Source: JAZKIX01 sp040384645 (GTDB lineage Bacteria > Pseudomonadota > Gammaproteobacteria > Burkholderiales > Burkholderiaceae_D). From it: DNA of 24,547 bases. Of the stretch, positions 7,317-14,837 are shown piece by piece; position 1 is the stretch's first letter; each line of letters begins with the position of its first letter. The notes beneath the pieces were generated by a model. That model did not search any database and was not told the DNA's origin. It saw only the letters and a list, made by a program, of their open reading frames with translations. Location: assembly GCA_040384645.1 (NCBI GenBank), contig JAZKIX010000151.1, forward strand, positions 1 through 24,547, written 5' to 3'. Made by a program: the position numbers and the translations under genes.

Positions 7317-8072
7317 TTAGGCCCGCCGCCCAGCCGAAATCGCCGCTTCCACCTGCTGCAGGACTGGCCGGTTGAGCGATTTGGTATGCGATTTCCAGTG
7401 CTTTTGCGATTGCATCAAATCCTGGTGTAGCTTTTCCGCCGTAGTCAAATCGCCGCTGCCGGCGGCCCAGATCGCATATTGGGCGCGGGCATCGACGCTG
7501 CCAAAACGGCTGACGGCGGCCTCGAATTGTTCGCGCGCGGCAGTGGCATCGCCGGCGGCGGCGTGAGCGTTTGCCAGCAGCAAAGTGGCGCGCTCCAGCA
7601 AATAATCGGGACATTTGGTGTGGACGCTTTTGGCCAATTCCAACGCTTGCGGGATTTGGCCGGCCTGTAATTTTGCACTGGCGGCGCCAAACCGTACTTC
7701 CGGGTCATTGCTAAATGGGCCGGCCAGACAGAGGTCGAACAACTTGAGCGATTCTTGCGTTTCACCGCGTGCCAGTAAAGCCTTTGCCAGGCGAATCTGG
7801 TTTTGCGCCGAGGGCGCCAGATCCAGGGCCTTGCGCGCTTCGCGCACTTCTTTTTCGGGATCGAGCAAGTTCACGGCGGTGCTTGCGACTTTATTGAGGC
7901 CGCGATTGACCTTGGATGCGGGCAAGAACTCCACTACAAAATACGCTACGCTGCCGAGCAGCGGAAAACTGAACAAGACCAGCAACCAGTACATTGGGCG
8001 TCCGTTACGCAGGGCGTGGATCGCAAAAAACAAGGCCACCAACAGGTGCAATCCGATTCCAAAAATGGGCAT
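7317..8072 (-). CDS. Membrane-anchored TPR protein with PLDc_N-like N-terminus
   Basis: The 251-residue protein opens with two hydrophobic helices ('GIGLHLLVALFFAIHAL' and 'MYWLLVLFSFPLLGSVAYFV'). The second resembles the short PLDc_N membrane domain, with its Pro-Leu-Leu-Gly pattern. After a linker ('EKEVREARKALDL') come about four TPR-type helical pairs with Ala-rich packing positions. The likely role is a cytoplasmic scaffold tethered to the inner membrane; no partner is evident. An upstream in-frame start at 8216 exists, but 8072 is chosen because AGAGGA (complement of 8079-8084) lies six bases before it. The M61 peptidase gene ends 145 bp upstream on the same strand, so the two may be co-transcribed. 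Confidence 0.8.
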   Translation of the reverse strand: MPIFGIGLHLLVALFFAIHALRNGRPMYWLLVLFSFPLLGSVAYFVVEFLPASKVNRGLNKVASTAVNLLDPEKEVREARKALDLAPSAQNQIRLAKALLARGETQESLKLFDLCLAGPFSNDPEVRFGAASAKLQAGQIPQALELAKSVHTKCPDYLLERATLLLANAHAAAGDATAAREQFEAAVSRFGSVDARAQYAIWAAGSGDLTTAEKLHQDLMQSQKHWKSHTKSLNRPVLQQVEAAISAGRRA

Positions 8073-8217
8073 GACAATTCCTCTAAAGGGTAGCAAACAG
8101 CAGATGCGTGCGCGTCCAACATTTTGCAGGGCAATAAAAGTTAACGCAAGGACAACGCACCATTTGGTAAAAACTGATAACCAATTTGCGTAATAAATTT
8201 GGGTAGTATTAACCACC

Positions 8218-10053
8218 TTAATTATTCAAGGTGAGTAAAGCCGCCTTGGCGCTCAAGGTAAATTGCGGCGCGCTGTCCGGCTGCAATTTGGCACTCACGG
8301 TCAGCAATTCATCACGCCGGAAGGCATGAATCGTGACTATATCGCCAACCCGGTAGCGCGCCAGTAACGCATCGAGCTGGGCCGATGGCGAACCGGCACC
8401 GGCGAACACCCGCAAACCCTCGACTGCAACCAGTACGTCGCCGGCCGACAAACCAGCCCGGTGCGCGGCGCCGCCTTCGTAGACATTGGCCAGCTTGCAG
8501 TCGTTGCCATCGCGTGCGATGCGCACATCGAGACTGACTTTAGTGCTATTGCGCGAGTCGTCCAGCCGGACGCCGAAAGGAGCGAACAATTTAGCCAAGG
8601 GTACGTCTTCGGTGCCATGCACATAGCGCTGAAAAAAACGCTTCAGCTTGAGGCCGCTGACTTCATCGAACAAGGCTTCGACTTCGACTTCGCCGATGCC
8701 GCGCTGGGTTTTACCAGGTGAGTAAAAATCCTTGCCGTAACGCTGCCACAACACCCGCATCACATCGTCCAGCGATTTTTCGCCGCCCGTTTTGTGGCGA
8801 ATCGTCAAGTCGAGCGCAAGCGCCACCAGCGAACCCTTGGTGTAATAACTGATGATGGCGTTGGGCGCATTTTCATCTTGCCGGTAATATTTGCCCCAGG
8901 CGTCGAAGCTGGAGTCGGCCACGCTTTGTTTTTTGCGCCCGCTGCCGCGCAAGACGCCATTGATGGTTTTCGCCAGCAGTTTTAAATAAGCCGGCTGGTC
9001 GATCAGGCCGCATCGCACTAGCATCAAATCGTCGTAGTAGCTGGTAAATCCTTCGAATAACCAGAGTAGCGAGGTGTACGACTCAGTCCGCAAATCGTAG
9101 GGAACAAAAGCAACTGGCTTGATCCGTTTGACGTTCCACGTATGGAAATACTCATGGCTGCACAGGCCGAGAAAGCCGCGATAGCCATCGCTCATTTCCA
9201 GCGCCGCGCCGCCCGATTTGACTGGCAAATCGGCGCGTGCACATAGCAGCGCAGTCGATGCGCGATGCTCCAGCCCGCCGTAACCGTCTCCCACCGCCAT
9301 CGTCAAAAACACATAGCGCGCCATTGGCGCCCGCTTGCTGCGCGGCTCAAAAAATGCGATCTGCGCTTCGCAAATGCGCCGCAGGTCGGCGCTCAAGCGC
9401 GGCAAATCCAGATTGGGCACCTGACCGGTGACGACGATATCGTGCGGCACGCCGTGCGCGGTAAAACTCGCCAAGGCAAACGACCCCATCTCGACCGGAT
9501 GATCGATCAGCTCGTCGTAATTGGCGGCGATATACGTGCCAAAGCCATAGCGCTTGGCCTTTAATTCCGGCAAGGCAGTGGCGACCCGCCATGTGGCGCA
9601 CGCCGGATCATCGGCGCGCAGGATATCGACCACATGCGGCGCTGTCTCTTGCCCCTGCACCGACAAAAAAACACTGCTGCCATTAAAGAAGCCATGCGAC
9701 TGATCGAGGTGCGCCGCCCGCACCGACAAGTCCCATGCATACACTTCGTAATGCACGGTGAGCGGGCCACCGCAGGGTGCCGCCTGCCAGCTGTGTTTAT
9801 CGAGTTTGTGTAAAGCCACCGGCACGCCATCCGATTCAGCCCGAATCTGCACGATGTGGCGCGCAAATTCGCGGATCATATAGCTGCCGGGTATCCAGGC
9901 CGGTAGCAGCAAGACTTGGCCAGCCGGGTTGGGCGATGCCACTGTCAGGCTGACGGCGAACACGTGGCCGGCCAGATCCTTGGGCACGATGGCGTAGCAA
10001 ATACCGGCAGCAGCGTTTTTTTGCGGGCGTTTTTTCGAGGCAGGAAGGTTCAT
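8218..10053 (-). CDS. M61-family metallopeptidase with PDZ domain
   Basis: The 611-residue protein has three parts: an N-terminal beta domain ('LLLPAWIPGSYMIREFARHI', typical of M61), a gluzincin-type catalytic domain, and a C-terminal PDZ domain ('EGGAAHRAGLSAGDVLVAVE'). Zinc ligands are the two His of 'SHEYFHTWNVKRIKP' near residue 300 and probably the Glu of 'WLFEGFTSYYDD'. Known M61 enzymes are aminopeptidases preferring N-terminal Gly or Ala; the PDZ may select peptide substrates. No signal peptide is seen from this start, so the enzyme is probably cytoplasmic. A TTG start at 10116 would add 21 residues of no obvious relation. The chosen ATG lacks a clear Shine-Dalgarno sequence, so the start is uncertain while the family is not. 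Confidence 0.9.
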   Translation of the reverse strand: MNLPASKKRPQKNAAAGICYAIVPKDLAGHVFAVSLTVASPNPAGQVLLLPAWIPGSYMIREFARHIVQIRAESDGVPVALHKLDKHSWQAAPCGGPLTVHYEVYAWDLSVRAAHLDQSHGFFNGSSVFLSVQGQETAPHVVDILRADDPACATWRVATALPELKAKRYGFGTYIAANYDELIDHPVEMGSFALASFTAHGVPHDIVVTGQVPNLDLPRLSADLRRICEAQIAFFEPRSKRAPMARYVFLTMAVGDGYGGLEHRASTALLCARADLPVKSGGAALEMSDGYRGFLGLCSHEYFHTWNVKRIKPVAFVPYDLRTESYTSLLWLFEGFTSYYDDLMLVRCGLIDQPAYLKLLAKTINGVLRGSGRKKQSVADSSFDAWGKYYRQDENAPNAIISYYTKGSLVALALDLTIRHKTGGEKSLDDVMRVLWQRYGKDFYSPGKTQRGIGEVEVEALFDEVSGLKLKRFFQRYVHGTEDVPLAKLFAPFGVRLDDSRNSTKVSLDVRIARDGNDCKLANVYEGGAAHRAGLSAGDVLVAVEGLRVFAGAGSPSAQLDALLARYRVGDIVTIHAFRRDELLTVSAKLQPDSAPQFTLSAKAALLTLNN

Positions 10054-10312
10054 AAGCAAGGATAGAAATGAGGATATTAAATACGGGGAAATGCGACCCC
10101 AACCGCGTCGGGGCAAAAGATCAGTGTAACGGGTTAGCAGCGACTTCAGGAAGTGCCTACGGACGATGCCGCGGCTAGCCAGCCTGCCCAGCGCATGCAG
10201 CTAACTGAGGCACGATTGAATCACTTTAAAACGCAGGTCTGTCAATTGTTTTTAGGGTGTGCTGGCGTTGTATTGGAACGATTAACAGCTTTGCTTTAAA
10301 ATTCAATATAAG
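10054..10312. other. Intergenic stretch with no recognised gene
   Basis: Part of a 415-bp interval between the M61 gene and the DsbC gene. I find no convincing coding frame or RNA here. It must contain the M61 promoter, but I cannot point to one. Repeat copy C and a terminator fill the rest of the interval. Confidence 0.5.
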
Positions 10313-10313
10313 T

Positions 10314-10396
10314 GGGGGTATATGCATAAATAGCCAGTCATCCGCACGTTTTAATTGGCACTTAAAAAATACATAGGGGAGTATTAATTCCCTTAA
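10314..10396 (+). repeat. Dispersed intergenic repeat, copy C
   Basis: Begins GGGGTATATGCATAAATAG, followed by ATCCGCACGTTTTAATTGGC and CTTAAAAAATACA, and ends with GTATTAATTCCC. It aligns with copies A and B. Its first hairpin is degenerate (GGGGTAT against ATAGCC), while the AATAC...GTATT pairing remains. Confidence 0.72.
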
Positions 10397-10411
10397 AACC
10401 ACAAAATCCAC

Positions 10412-10449
10412 AAAAAAAGCCCTGCACAGAAAACTGGCAGGGCTTTTTA
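10412..10449 (-). terminator. Intrinsic terminator after the DsbC-type gene
   Basis: On the + strand seven A and GCCCTGCACAG face, across an AAAA loop, CTGGCAGGGC and five T, with one mismatched position in the stem. It lies 20 bp past the stop codon of the - strand dsbC-type gene. Confidence 0.92.
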
Positions 10450-10468
10450 TCATCGCGTTACGTTAGAT

Positions 10469-11188
10469 TTATTTGATTGAGGCAAACTTCGCTTCCAGTG
10501 CTTTGGCATCCAGCGCACCGGGGATACGAGTGCCGTCGGCAAAGAAAATCGCCGGGGTGCCGGTTACCTTCAATTTGCGACCCAACTCAAACACTTTTTC
10601 ATTAGGATTGGTGCAACCGGTCATGGCAGTTGGCGCGGCCTTGCCATTGAGCATCCAATCATCGAGCGCCTTATTGCGGTCTGGCGCACACCAGATGTTT
10701 TGCGATTTGATGGCGGAATCTTCCGACAAAATGTTGTACAGGAAGGAGTAAACCGTCACGTTATCCATCTCGTTCAAGGTCTGGCGCAGGCGTTTGCAAT
10801 AGCCGCAGTTGGGGTCTTCAAAAATGGCAATGACACGCTTGCCATTGCCTTTGACCATTTTGATAGCTGACTCCAGAGGCAGATCGGAAAATTTGATCTT
10901 GGTGATTTCGTCAATGCGCTCTTTAGTGATGTCTTTTTGCGTCTGCGTATCGATGACGCGACCGACAAAAAGATAACGCGCTTTTTCATCGGTATAAATA
11001 ATATCGCCACCAGTGCGCACCTCAAATAAGCCTGAATACGGCGTCTTGGTGACGGAATCAACCTTAACGTTCTCGCCGAGCCGCGGTTCAATTATTTTTT
11101 TGATGCTGGTTTCCTGCGCAGTTTCAGCGCCCGCGATGGTCGCTATCAGCGCCAAAAAGGAAAAGGTGGCGCATTTAAACATGTTCAT
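10469..11188 (-). CDS. dsbC: Thiol:disulfide interchange protein, DsbC type
   Basis: A periplasmic disulfide isomerase that reshuffles wrong disulfides in exported proteins. The 239 residues start with a signal peptide ('FSFLALIATIAGA'), then the N-terminal dimerisation domain (about residues 22-80), a linker helix and a thioredoxin fold. The active site is C128-Gly-Tyr-C131 in 'EDPNCGYCKRL'; the cis-Pro loop reads 'GTPAIFFADG'. A second Cys pair ('IWCAPD' and 'TGCTNP') matches the structural disulfide of DsbC. GGAGAA lies just before the ATG at 11188. It follows the flavoprotein gene on the same strand after 108 bp, and has its own terminator. Isomerase (DsbC) rather than DsbG is inferred from overall resemblance. 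Confidence 0.92.
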   Translation of the reverse strand: MNMFKCATFSFLALIATIAGAETAQETSIKKIIEPRLGENVKVDSVTKTPYSGLFEVRTGGDIIYTDEKARYLFVGRVIDTQTQKDITKERIDEITKIKFSDLPLESAIKMVKGNGKRVIAIFEDPNCGYCKRLRQTLNEMDNVTVYSFLYNILSEDSAIKSQNIWCAPDRNKALDDWMLNGKAAPTAMTGCTNPNEKVFELGRKLKVTGTPAIFFADGTRIPGALDAKALEAKFASIK

Positions 11189-11296
11189 GGTTTCTCCATC
11201 CAGTCAGTAAGTTAGGTGAGGCATTGGTTGAGGCTAATGTCGCGCTGAATCCGGGCGACTTGCTGCAAACCCACACAGGGTCCGCTTGCAGGAAAA

Positions 11297-12559
11297 CTAT
11301 AAAGGCCGGCCCAAGGCATGATGGATCAAATGTCGCTTTATGACAGGCAACTTATCGAGGAAGTTCAACCCCGCATTGCGCAGCAAACGCAATGGTTCAA
11401 ACTCGGTATTAAACAGACGTGCCAAACCGTCAGTCGCCAATTGCATCAATAAGACTTCTTCCTTGCGCGAGCGTGCATAACGCGCCAGCAGACGCGGGTC
11501 GCCGCAGTCGCTGGGCAGTTCTCGCGGCGCGTCCCGATTAATGACTGTTTTTAATAAGGTGGCGACATCGGCAAACCCCAGATTCATGCCGTGACCGGCC
11601 AAAGGATGCACCACATGCGCGGCATCGCCGACCAGCGCGACCCGCGGCGCCGTCATTGCGTGGGCACGCATCAGGCTAAGCGGAACTGCTTTCACGCATT
11701 CCGGCAGTAACGGCTGCAATTGTCCCAGTTGTGCATGTGCGATGGTGGTGACTCTGGCCGCCAGTTGAGCCGGCGACTCGCGCATCAGGGTTTCAGCCAA
11801 GACATCCGGCGCCGACCATACCAGCGATACCCGCTGCCCCGGTAGAGGCAATAAGGCGACAATGCCTTCGGCCGCCGTAAACCATTGATGCGCAACCCCG
11901 CGATGTGGCAACGCGCAAGCCAAATTGGTGACGACGGCACGCTGCTCATAAGAGCGGTAATCGATGCCGATGTCGGCTTGTGCCCGCACCCATGATTGGG
12001 CGCCATCGGCACCCACGATCAAGGCGGCGCTGATCGGCACACCTTGGTCGAGATGCAATTGCGCGCGCTCAGTTTCTTGCTTTAGTACGGTGGCACGTGC
12101 ACGCACGATGGTGATATTGGCAGCAAATTTGAGCGCGGCATTGAGCGCTTGGTTCAGGTTACTGTCTTCAACAATCCACGCTAGGGTCCCGACCTGCGCG
12201 CCGAATGCATCGAAATTTAGTATGCCAAGTTGGCCTGTTGCAGTGCTGCCAGCCTCGCCGCTTTGGATCGCCATCGCATCGACCGGCTCTACCCGTGTCG
12301 CGTCCAAGGCATCCCATACTTTCAAGGAAGACAGTAAGGCATGCGCGACGTGATTCAAGGCGTAAACCCGGACATCCCAGCCCTCTGCCGGTGGTGGCGA
12401 TGTGCCGGGCGGACATACCAGTGTGACGCGCTGGCCGGCTTGCGCAAAGCCAAGTGCAGCGACTTTGCCGATCACGCCATTGCCGACAATACAGACATCG
12501 GTGCCGGAAGCTGATGGCGTTGCGGGGAAAGGCGTGTGAGAGGAAGCTCGACTGTTCAT
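11297..12559 (-). CDS. UbiH/UbiF/COQ6-family FAD-dependent hydroxylase
   Basis: The 420-residue flavoprotein has all three FAD and NAD(P)H signatures of the family: 'IVGNGVIGKVAALGFAQAG' (dinucleotide fold), 'IVGADGAQSWVR' (the DG motif) and 'VALVGDAAHVVHPLAGHGMN' (the GD motif). Members hydroxylate the ubiquinone ring at C1, C5 or C6 in the aerobic pathway. Which position this one acts on cannot be told from sequence alone, so I give no symbol. The C-terminal 'LLRNAGLNFLDKLPVIKRHL' is also typical. It lies upstream of dsbC on the same strand, with no shared function evident, and its start is divergent from tRNA-Phe. Its ribosome site is weak. Confidence 0.9.
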   Translation of the reverse strand: MNSRASSHTPFPATPSASGTDVCIVGNGVIGKVAALGFAQAGQRVTLVCPPGTSPPPAEGWDVRVYALNHVAHALLSSLKVWDALDATRVEPVDAMAIQSGEAGSTATGQLGILNFDAFGAQVGTLAWIVEDSNLNQALNAALKFAANITIVRARATVLKQETERAQLHLDQGVPISAALIVGADGAQSWVRAQADIGIDYRSYEQRAVVTNLACALPHRGVAHQWFTAAEGIVALLPLPGQRVSLVWSAPDVLAETLMRESPAQLAARVTTIAHAQLGQLQPLLPECVKAVPLSLMRAHAMTAPRVALVGDAAHVVHPLAGHGMNLGFADVATLLKTVINRDAPRELPSDCGDPRLLARYARSRKEEVLLMQLATDGLARLFNTEFEPLRLLRNAGLNFLDKLPVIKRHLIHHALGRPL

Positions 12560-12626
12560 GGTGGCATTATAGCGGCTGGGTTTCCATCAGTTTTTGTAGG
12601 GAAATTGAAATTTCGCAATGAAGCCC

Positions 12627-12654
12627 TTGTATTTCGCAAAGACCTTGCTATAAT
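12627..12654 (+). promoter_or_regulatory. Promoter of tRNA-Phe
   Basis: TTGTAT (12627-12632), a 16-bp spacer, and an extended -10 TGCTATAAT with TATAAT at 12649-12654. Transcription would start a few bases before the tRNA at 12665. Confidence 0.85.
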
Positions 12655-12664
12655 CTCACACCTT

Positions 12665-12740
12665 GGCCTGGTAGCTCAGTCGGTAGAGCAGAGGATTGAA
12701 AATCCTTGTGTCGGTGGTTCGATTCCGCCCCGGGCCACCA
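12665..12740 (+). tRNA. tRNA-Phe (anticodon GAA)
   Basis: A 76-nt cloverleaf with encoded CCA. Acceptor stem GGCCTGG pairs with CCGGGCC (one G-T), D stem GCTC/GAGC, anticodon stem GAGGA/TCCTT with loop TTGAAAA, and T loop TTCGATT. The anticodon GAA is at 12698-12700. It is followed after 8 bp by its own terminator. Confidence 0.98.
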
Positions 12741-12748
12741 AGAAAATC

Positions 12749-12778
12749 AAGGGTTTAGCTAAGGCTAAACCCTTTTTT
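12749..12778 (+). terminator. Intrinsic terminator of tRNA-Phe
   Basis: AAGGGTTTAGC, loop TAAG, GCTAAACCCTT and a run of six T. The 11-bp stem is perfect. It insulates the tRNA from the following RCC1 gene, which therefore needs its own promoter. Confidence 0.93.
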
Positions 12779-12817
12779 GTTTGGCTTAAGAGTTTCGTCA
12801 CTTTTTTGAAAGCGACT

Positions 12818-14680
12818 ATGCGCACGCTGCAACGCCTACTCTTCACCGTCATCATCTACGCTTTCTGCATTGGCCAAAGCGGGGCGGCGACACCGCAAAT
12901 CGCGGCCGGCTACTTTCACAACGCCGCGTTAAAAAACGATGGCTCTGTTTGGACCTGGGGTTATAACGGCTTCGGCCAGCTTGGCAACGGCAATACTACC
13001 GATACAAGCACTCCGATTCAAGTCGGCAATCTGAGCGATGTAAAAGCAATTGCCGCCGGCTTCTTTCATACCGCCGCTTTGAAAAACGATGGCACCGTTT
13101 GGGTCTGGGGCGATAACGGTTACGCGCAATTGGGCATCGGCCCTAGTTCGCTTGCCTACACGGCGACCCCAGTCAAGGTACTTAACCTGTCCGGCGTCAC
13201 GGCAATTGCAGCCGCGGGCGGCCATACTCTGGCACTCAAAGCCGACGGTACGGTATGGGCTTGGGGTTGGAACGACTATGGTCAATTAGGTATTGGCAGC
13301 AATACCAATGCCGATATCCCGACGCAGGTGTCGCAATTACAAGATATCAGCACTATTACGGCTGGCTTTTTTCACAGCCTGGCGGCAAACCACGATGGCG
13401 CACTATGGGCATGGGGTTACAACGGCCATGGCCAACTAGGCAACAATAATACAACCAGCAGCACACAAGCATTGCGCTTGACGGGCCTGCCCGCAATTGA
13501 ATCGCTTGCGGCCGGCGGTGGCCATTCCCTGGCTTTGGATCGTTCAGGGGCCGTCTGGGCCTGGGGCTGGAATAATCACGGTCAGCTCGGAGATGGCAGC
13601 GTTGCATCGTCAGGCGTGCCGCATTTGATTACCGGATTGAAAGACGTTACATCGGTGGCTGCCGGATTTTTCCACAGCGCTGCGCTTGACCGTCATGGCA
13701 AATTGCAAACTTGGGGCTATAACGAATTTGGTCAACTTGGGATACATAGCAACGTCGATACTGGCGCGCCAATCGTTTTACCAAATTTCAATGCAATTGC
13801 ATCGATCACGGCAAGCAATAACCATACTTTGGCTTTGCAAAATGATGGCGCTGTCTGGTCATGGGGTTGGAACGACAATGCGCAATTGGGCAACGGCGGC
13901 CGCAACAGTACGAATGTCCCTGGATCGGTACTTGGCCAGGATGGCGCTGGCTTGCTTAACCTCGGCGTCAGCAGTTATTCCGATCTGTGGTTCAACCCGG
14001 CCGAACCAGGCTGGGGGGTTGGCATCACGCAGCATGGAAATACGCTATTCGCCAGTTGGTACACTTACGATGGCGCCGGGAAAGCGACATGGCTGGTTAT
14101 AGCCGACGGTATATGGACTGATAGCAAAACCTACAGCGCGAATCTGTATGCCACGAGCGGCCAAAATACCACAATTGCCTTCGCCCCCGGGAATGTGCTG
14201 GTCAAACCAGTAGGAAAGGCAAGTTTTGTATTTGCCGATGCCGATCACGCATCACTTGAATTCACGTATGAAGGCATCGCACGAACCAAGCCTTTGAGTC
14301 GTTTCGTCTTCGATAATTCTCATAAGGCGCGCAGTGTCAATTACTCGGATACGTGGTGGATGCCCTCGGAGCCAGGATGGGGCTTGTCCATCGCGCAACA
14401 ATTCGACACTTTGGTCGCAAGCTGGTACACCTACGATGCGAATGGCAAACCTACATGGTTGGTTATGAGTGGCGGACAATGGCTGAGCGCCAGCGTTTTT
14501 AAAGGCGCACTTTACCAAGCAACTTCGACACCGACTGGCATGGCGCTGGACCAAGACGTGGTGACGCTCACTACACCAGGCTCAGCGACGATATCTTTTA
14601 CTGATGAAAACCACGCAATTTTTCACTATGAGATCGGCGGCATCACCGGTAGCAAAAACATAAGCCGCTTGCCGTTTTAA
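12818..14680 (+). CDS. Exported RCC1-repeat propeller protein with duplicated Trp-rich C-terminal module
   Basis: The 620-residue protein starts with a signal peptide ('LLFTVIIYAFCIGQSGAA'). Residues about 25-375 hold seven RCC1-type repeats of about 50 residues, each built as 'AAGxxHxxAL..DGxVWxWGxNxxGQLG', enough for one closed seven-bladed propeller as in RCC1/ATS1. A second part consists of two copies of a module of roughly 110 residues. The copies open 'SDLWFNPAEPGWGVGITQ' and 'SDTWWMPSEPGWGLSIAQ', and each continues with 'ASWYTYDxxGKxTWLV'. I have met this Trp-rich module in other betaproteobacterial secreted proteins but know no function for it. The frame is open further upstream through the tRNA, so the start at 12818 is chosen for the signal peptide; the ribosome site is weak. 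Eukaryotic RCC1 activity should not be assumed; a binding role at the cell surface is more likely. Confidence 0.88.
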   Translation: MRTLQRLLFTVIIYAFCIGQSGAATPQIAAGYFHNAALKNDGSVWTWGYNGFGQLGNGNTTDTSTPIQVGNLSDVKAIAAGFFHTAALKNDGTVWVWGDNGYAQLGIGPSSLAYTATPVKVLNLSGVTAIAAAGGHTLALKADGTVWAWGWNDYGQLGIGSNTNADIPTQVSQLQDISTITAGFFHSLAANHDGALWAWGYNGHGQLGNNNTTSSTQALRLTGLPAIESLAAGGGHSLALDRSGAVWAWGWNNHGQLGDGSVASSGVPHLITGLKDVTSVAAGFFHSAALDRHGKLQTWGYNEFGQLGIHSNVDTGAPIVLPNFNAIASITASNNHTLALQNDGAVWSWGWNDNAQLGNGGRNSTNVPGSVLGQDGAGLLNLGVSSYSDLWFNPAEPGWGVGITQHGNTLFASWYTYDGAGKATWLVIADGIWTDSKTYSANLYATSGQNTTIAFAPGNVLVKPVGKASFVFADADHASLEFTYEGIARTKPLSRFVFDNSHKARSVNYSDTWWMPSEPGWGLSIAQQFDTLVASWYTYDANGKPTWLVMSGGQWLSASVFKGALYQATSTPTGMALDQDVVTLTTPGSATISFTDENHAIFHYEIGGITGSKNISRLPF

Positions 14681-14722
14681 AGTGCATCAAATACCAACAA
14701 CGCCACAGGTCTGACTAGTTAG

Positions 14723-14753
14723 TTGTCACTTCGGAATTAAATAAGAGTATGAT
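14723..14753 (+). promoter_or_regulatory. Possible promoter of the OmpA-like gene
   Basis: TTGTCA (14723-14728) and TATGAT (14748-14753), each five of six to consensus, but separated by 19 bp, which is long. It lies about 85 bp before the start codon, in the 157-bp interval after the RCC1 gene. Confidence 0.4.
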
Positions 14754-14837
14754 TTATCCCCAACCATCAAGTTTCATTCCACCGCATCCGATGCGTAACG
14801 GAATTGCACGTTAAATCAAAAAACAAGAAAGCCTAGT

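Noticed and set aside
10054..10116. TTG start for the M61 gene
   Set aside because: The extra 21 residues do not resemble the family and the first ATG gives a normal N-terminus.
10226..10453. 75-codon frame on the minus strand between the M61 and DsbC genes
   Set aside because: It covers a terminator and repeat copy C, and its product resembles nothing; an artefact of the repeat.
12536..12817. Upstream extension of the RCC1 gene reading through the tRNA
   Set aside because: The frame stays open but would translate tRNA-Phe and its terminator; the signal peptide begins at 12818.
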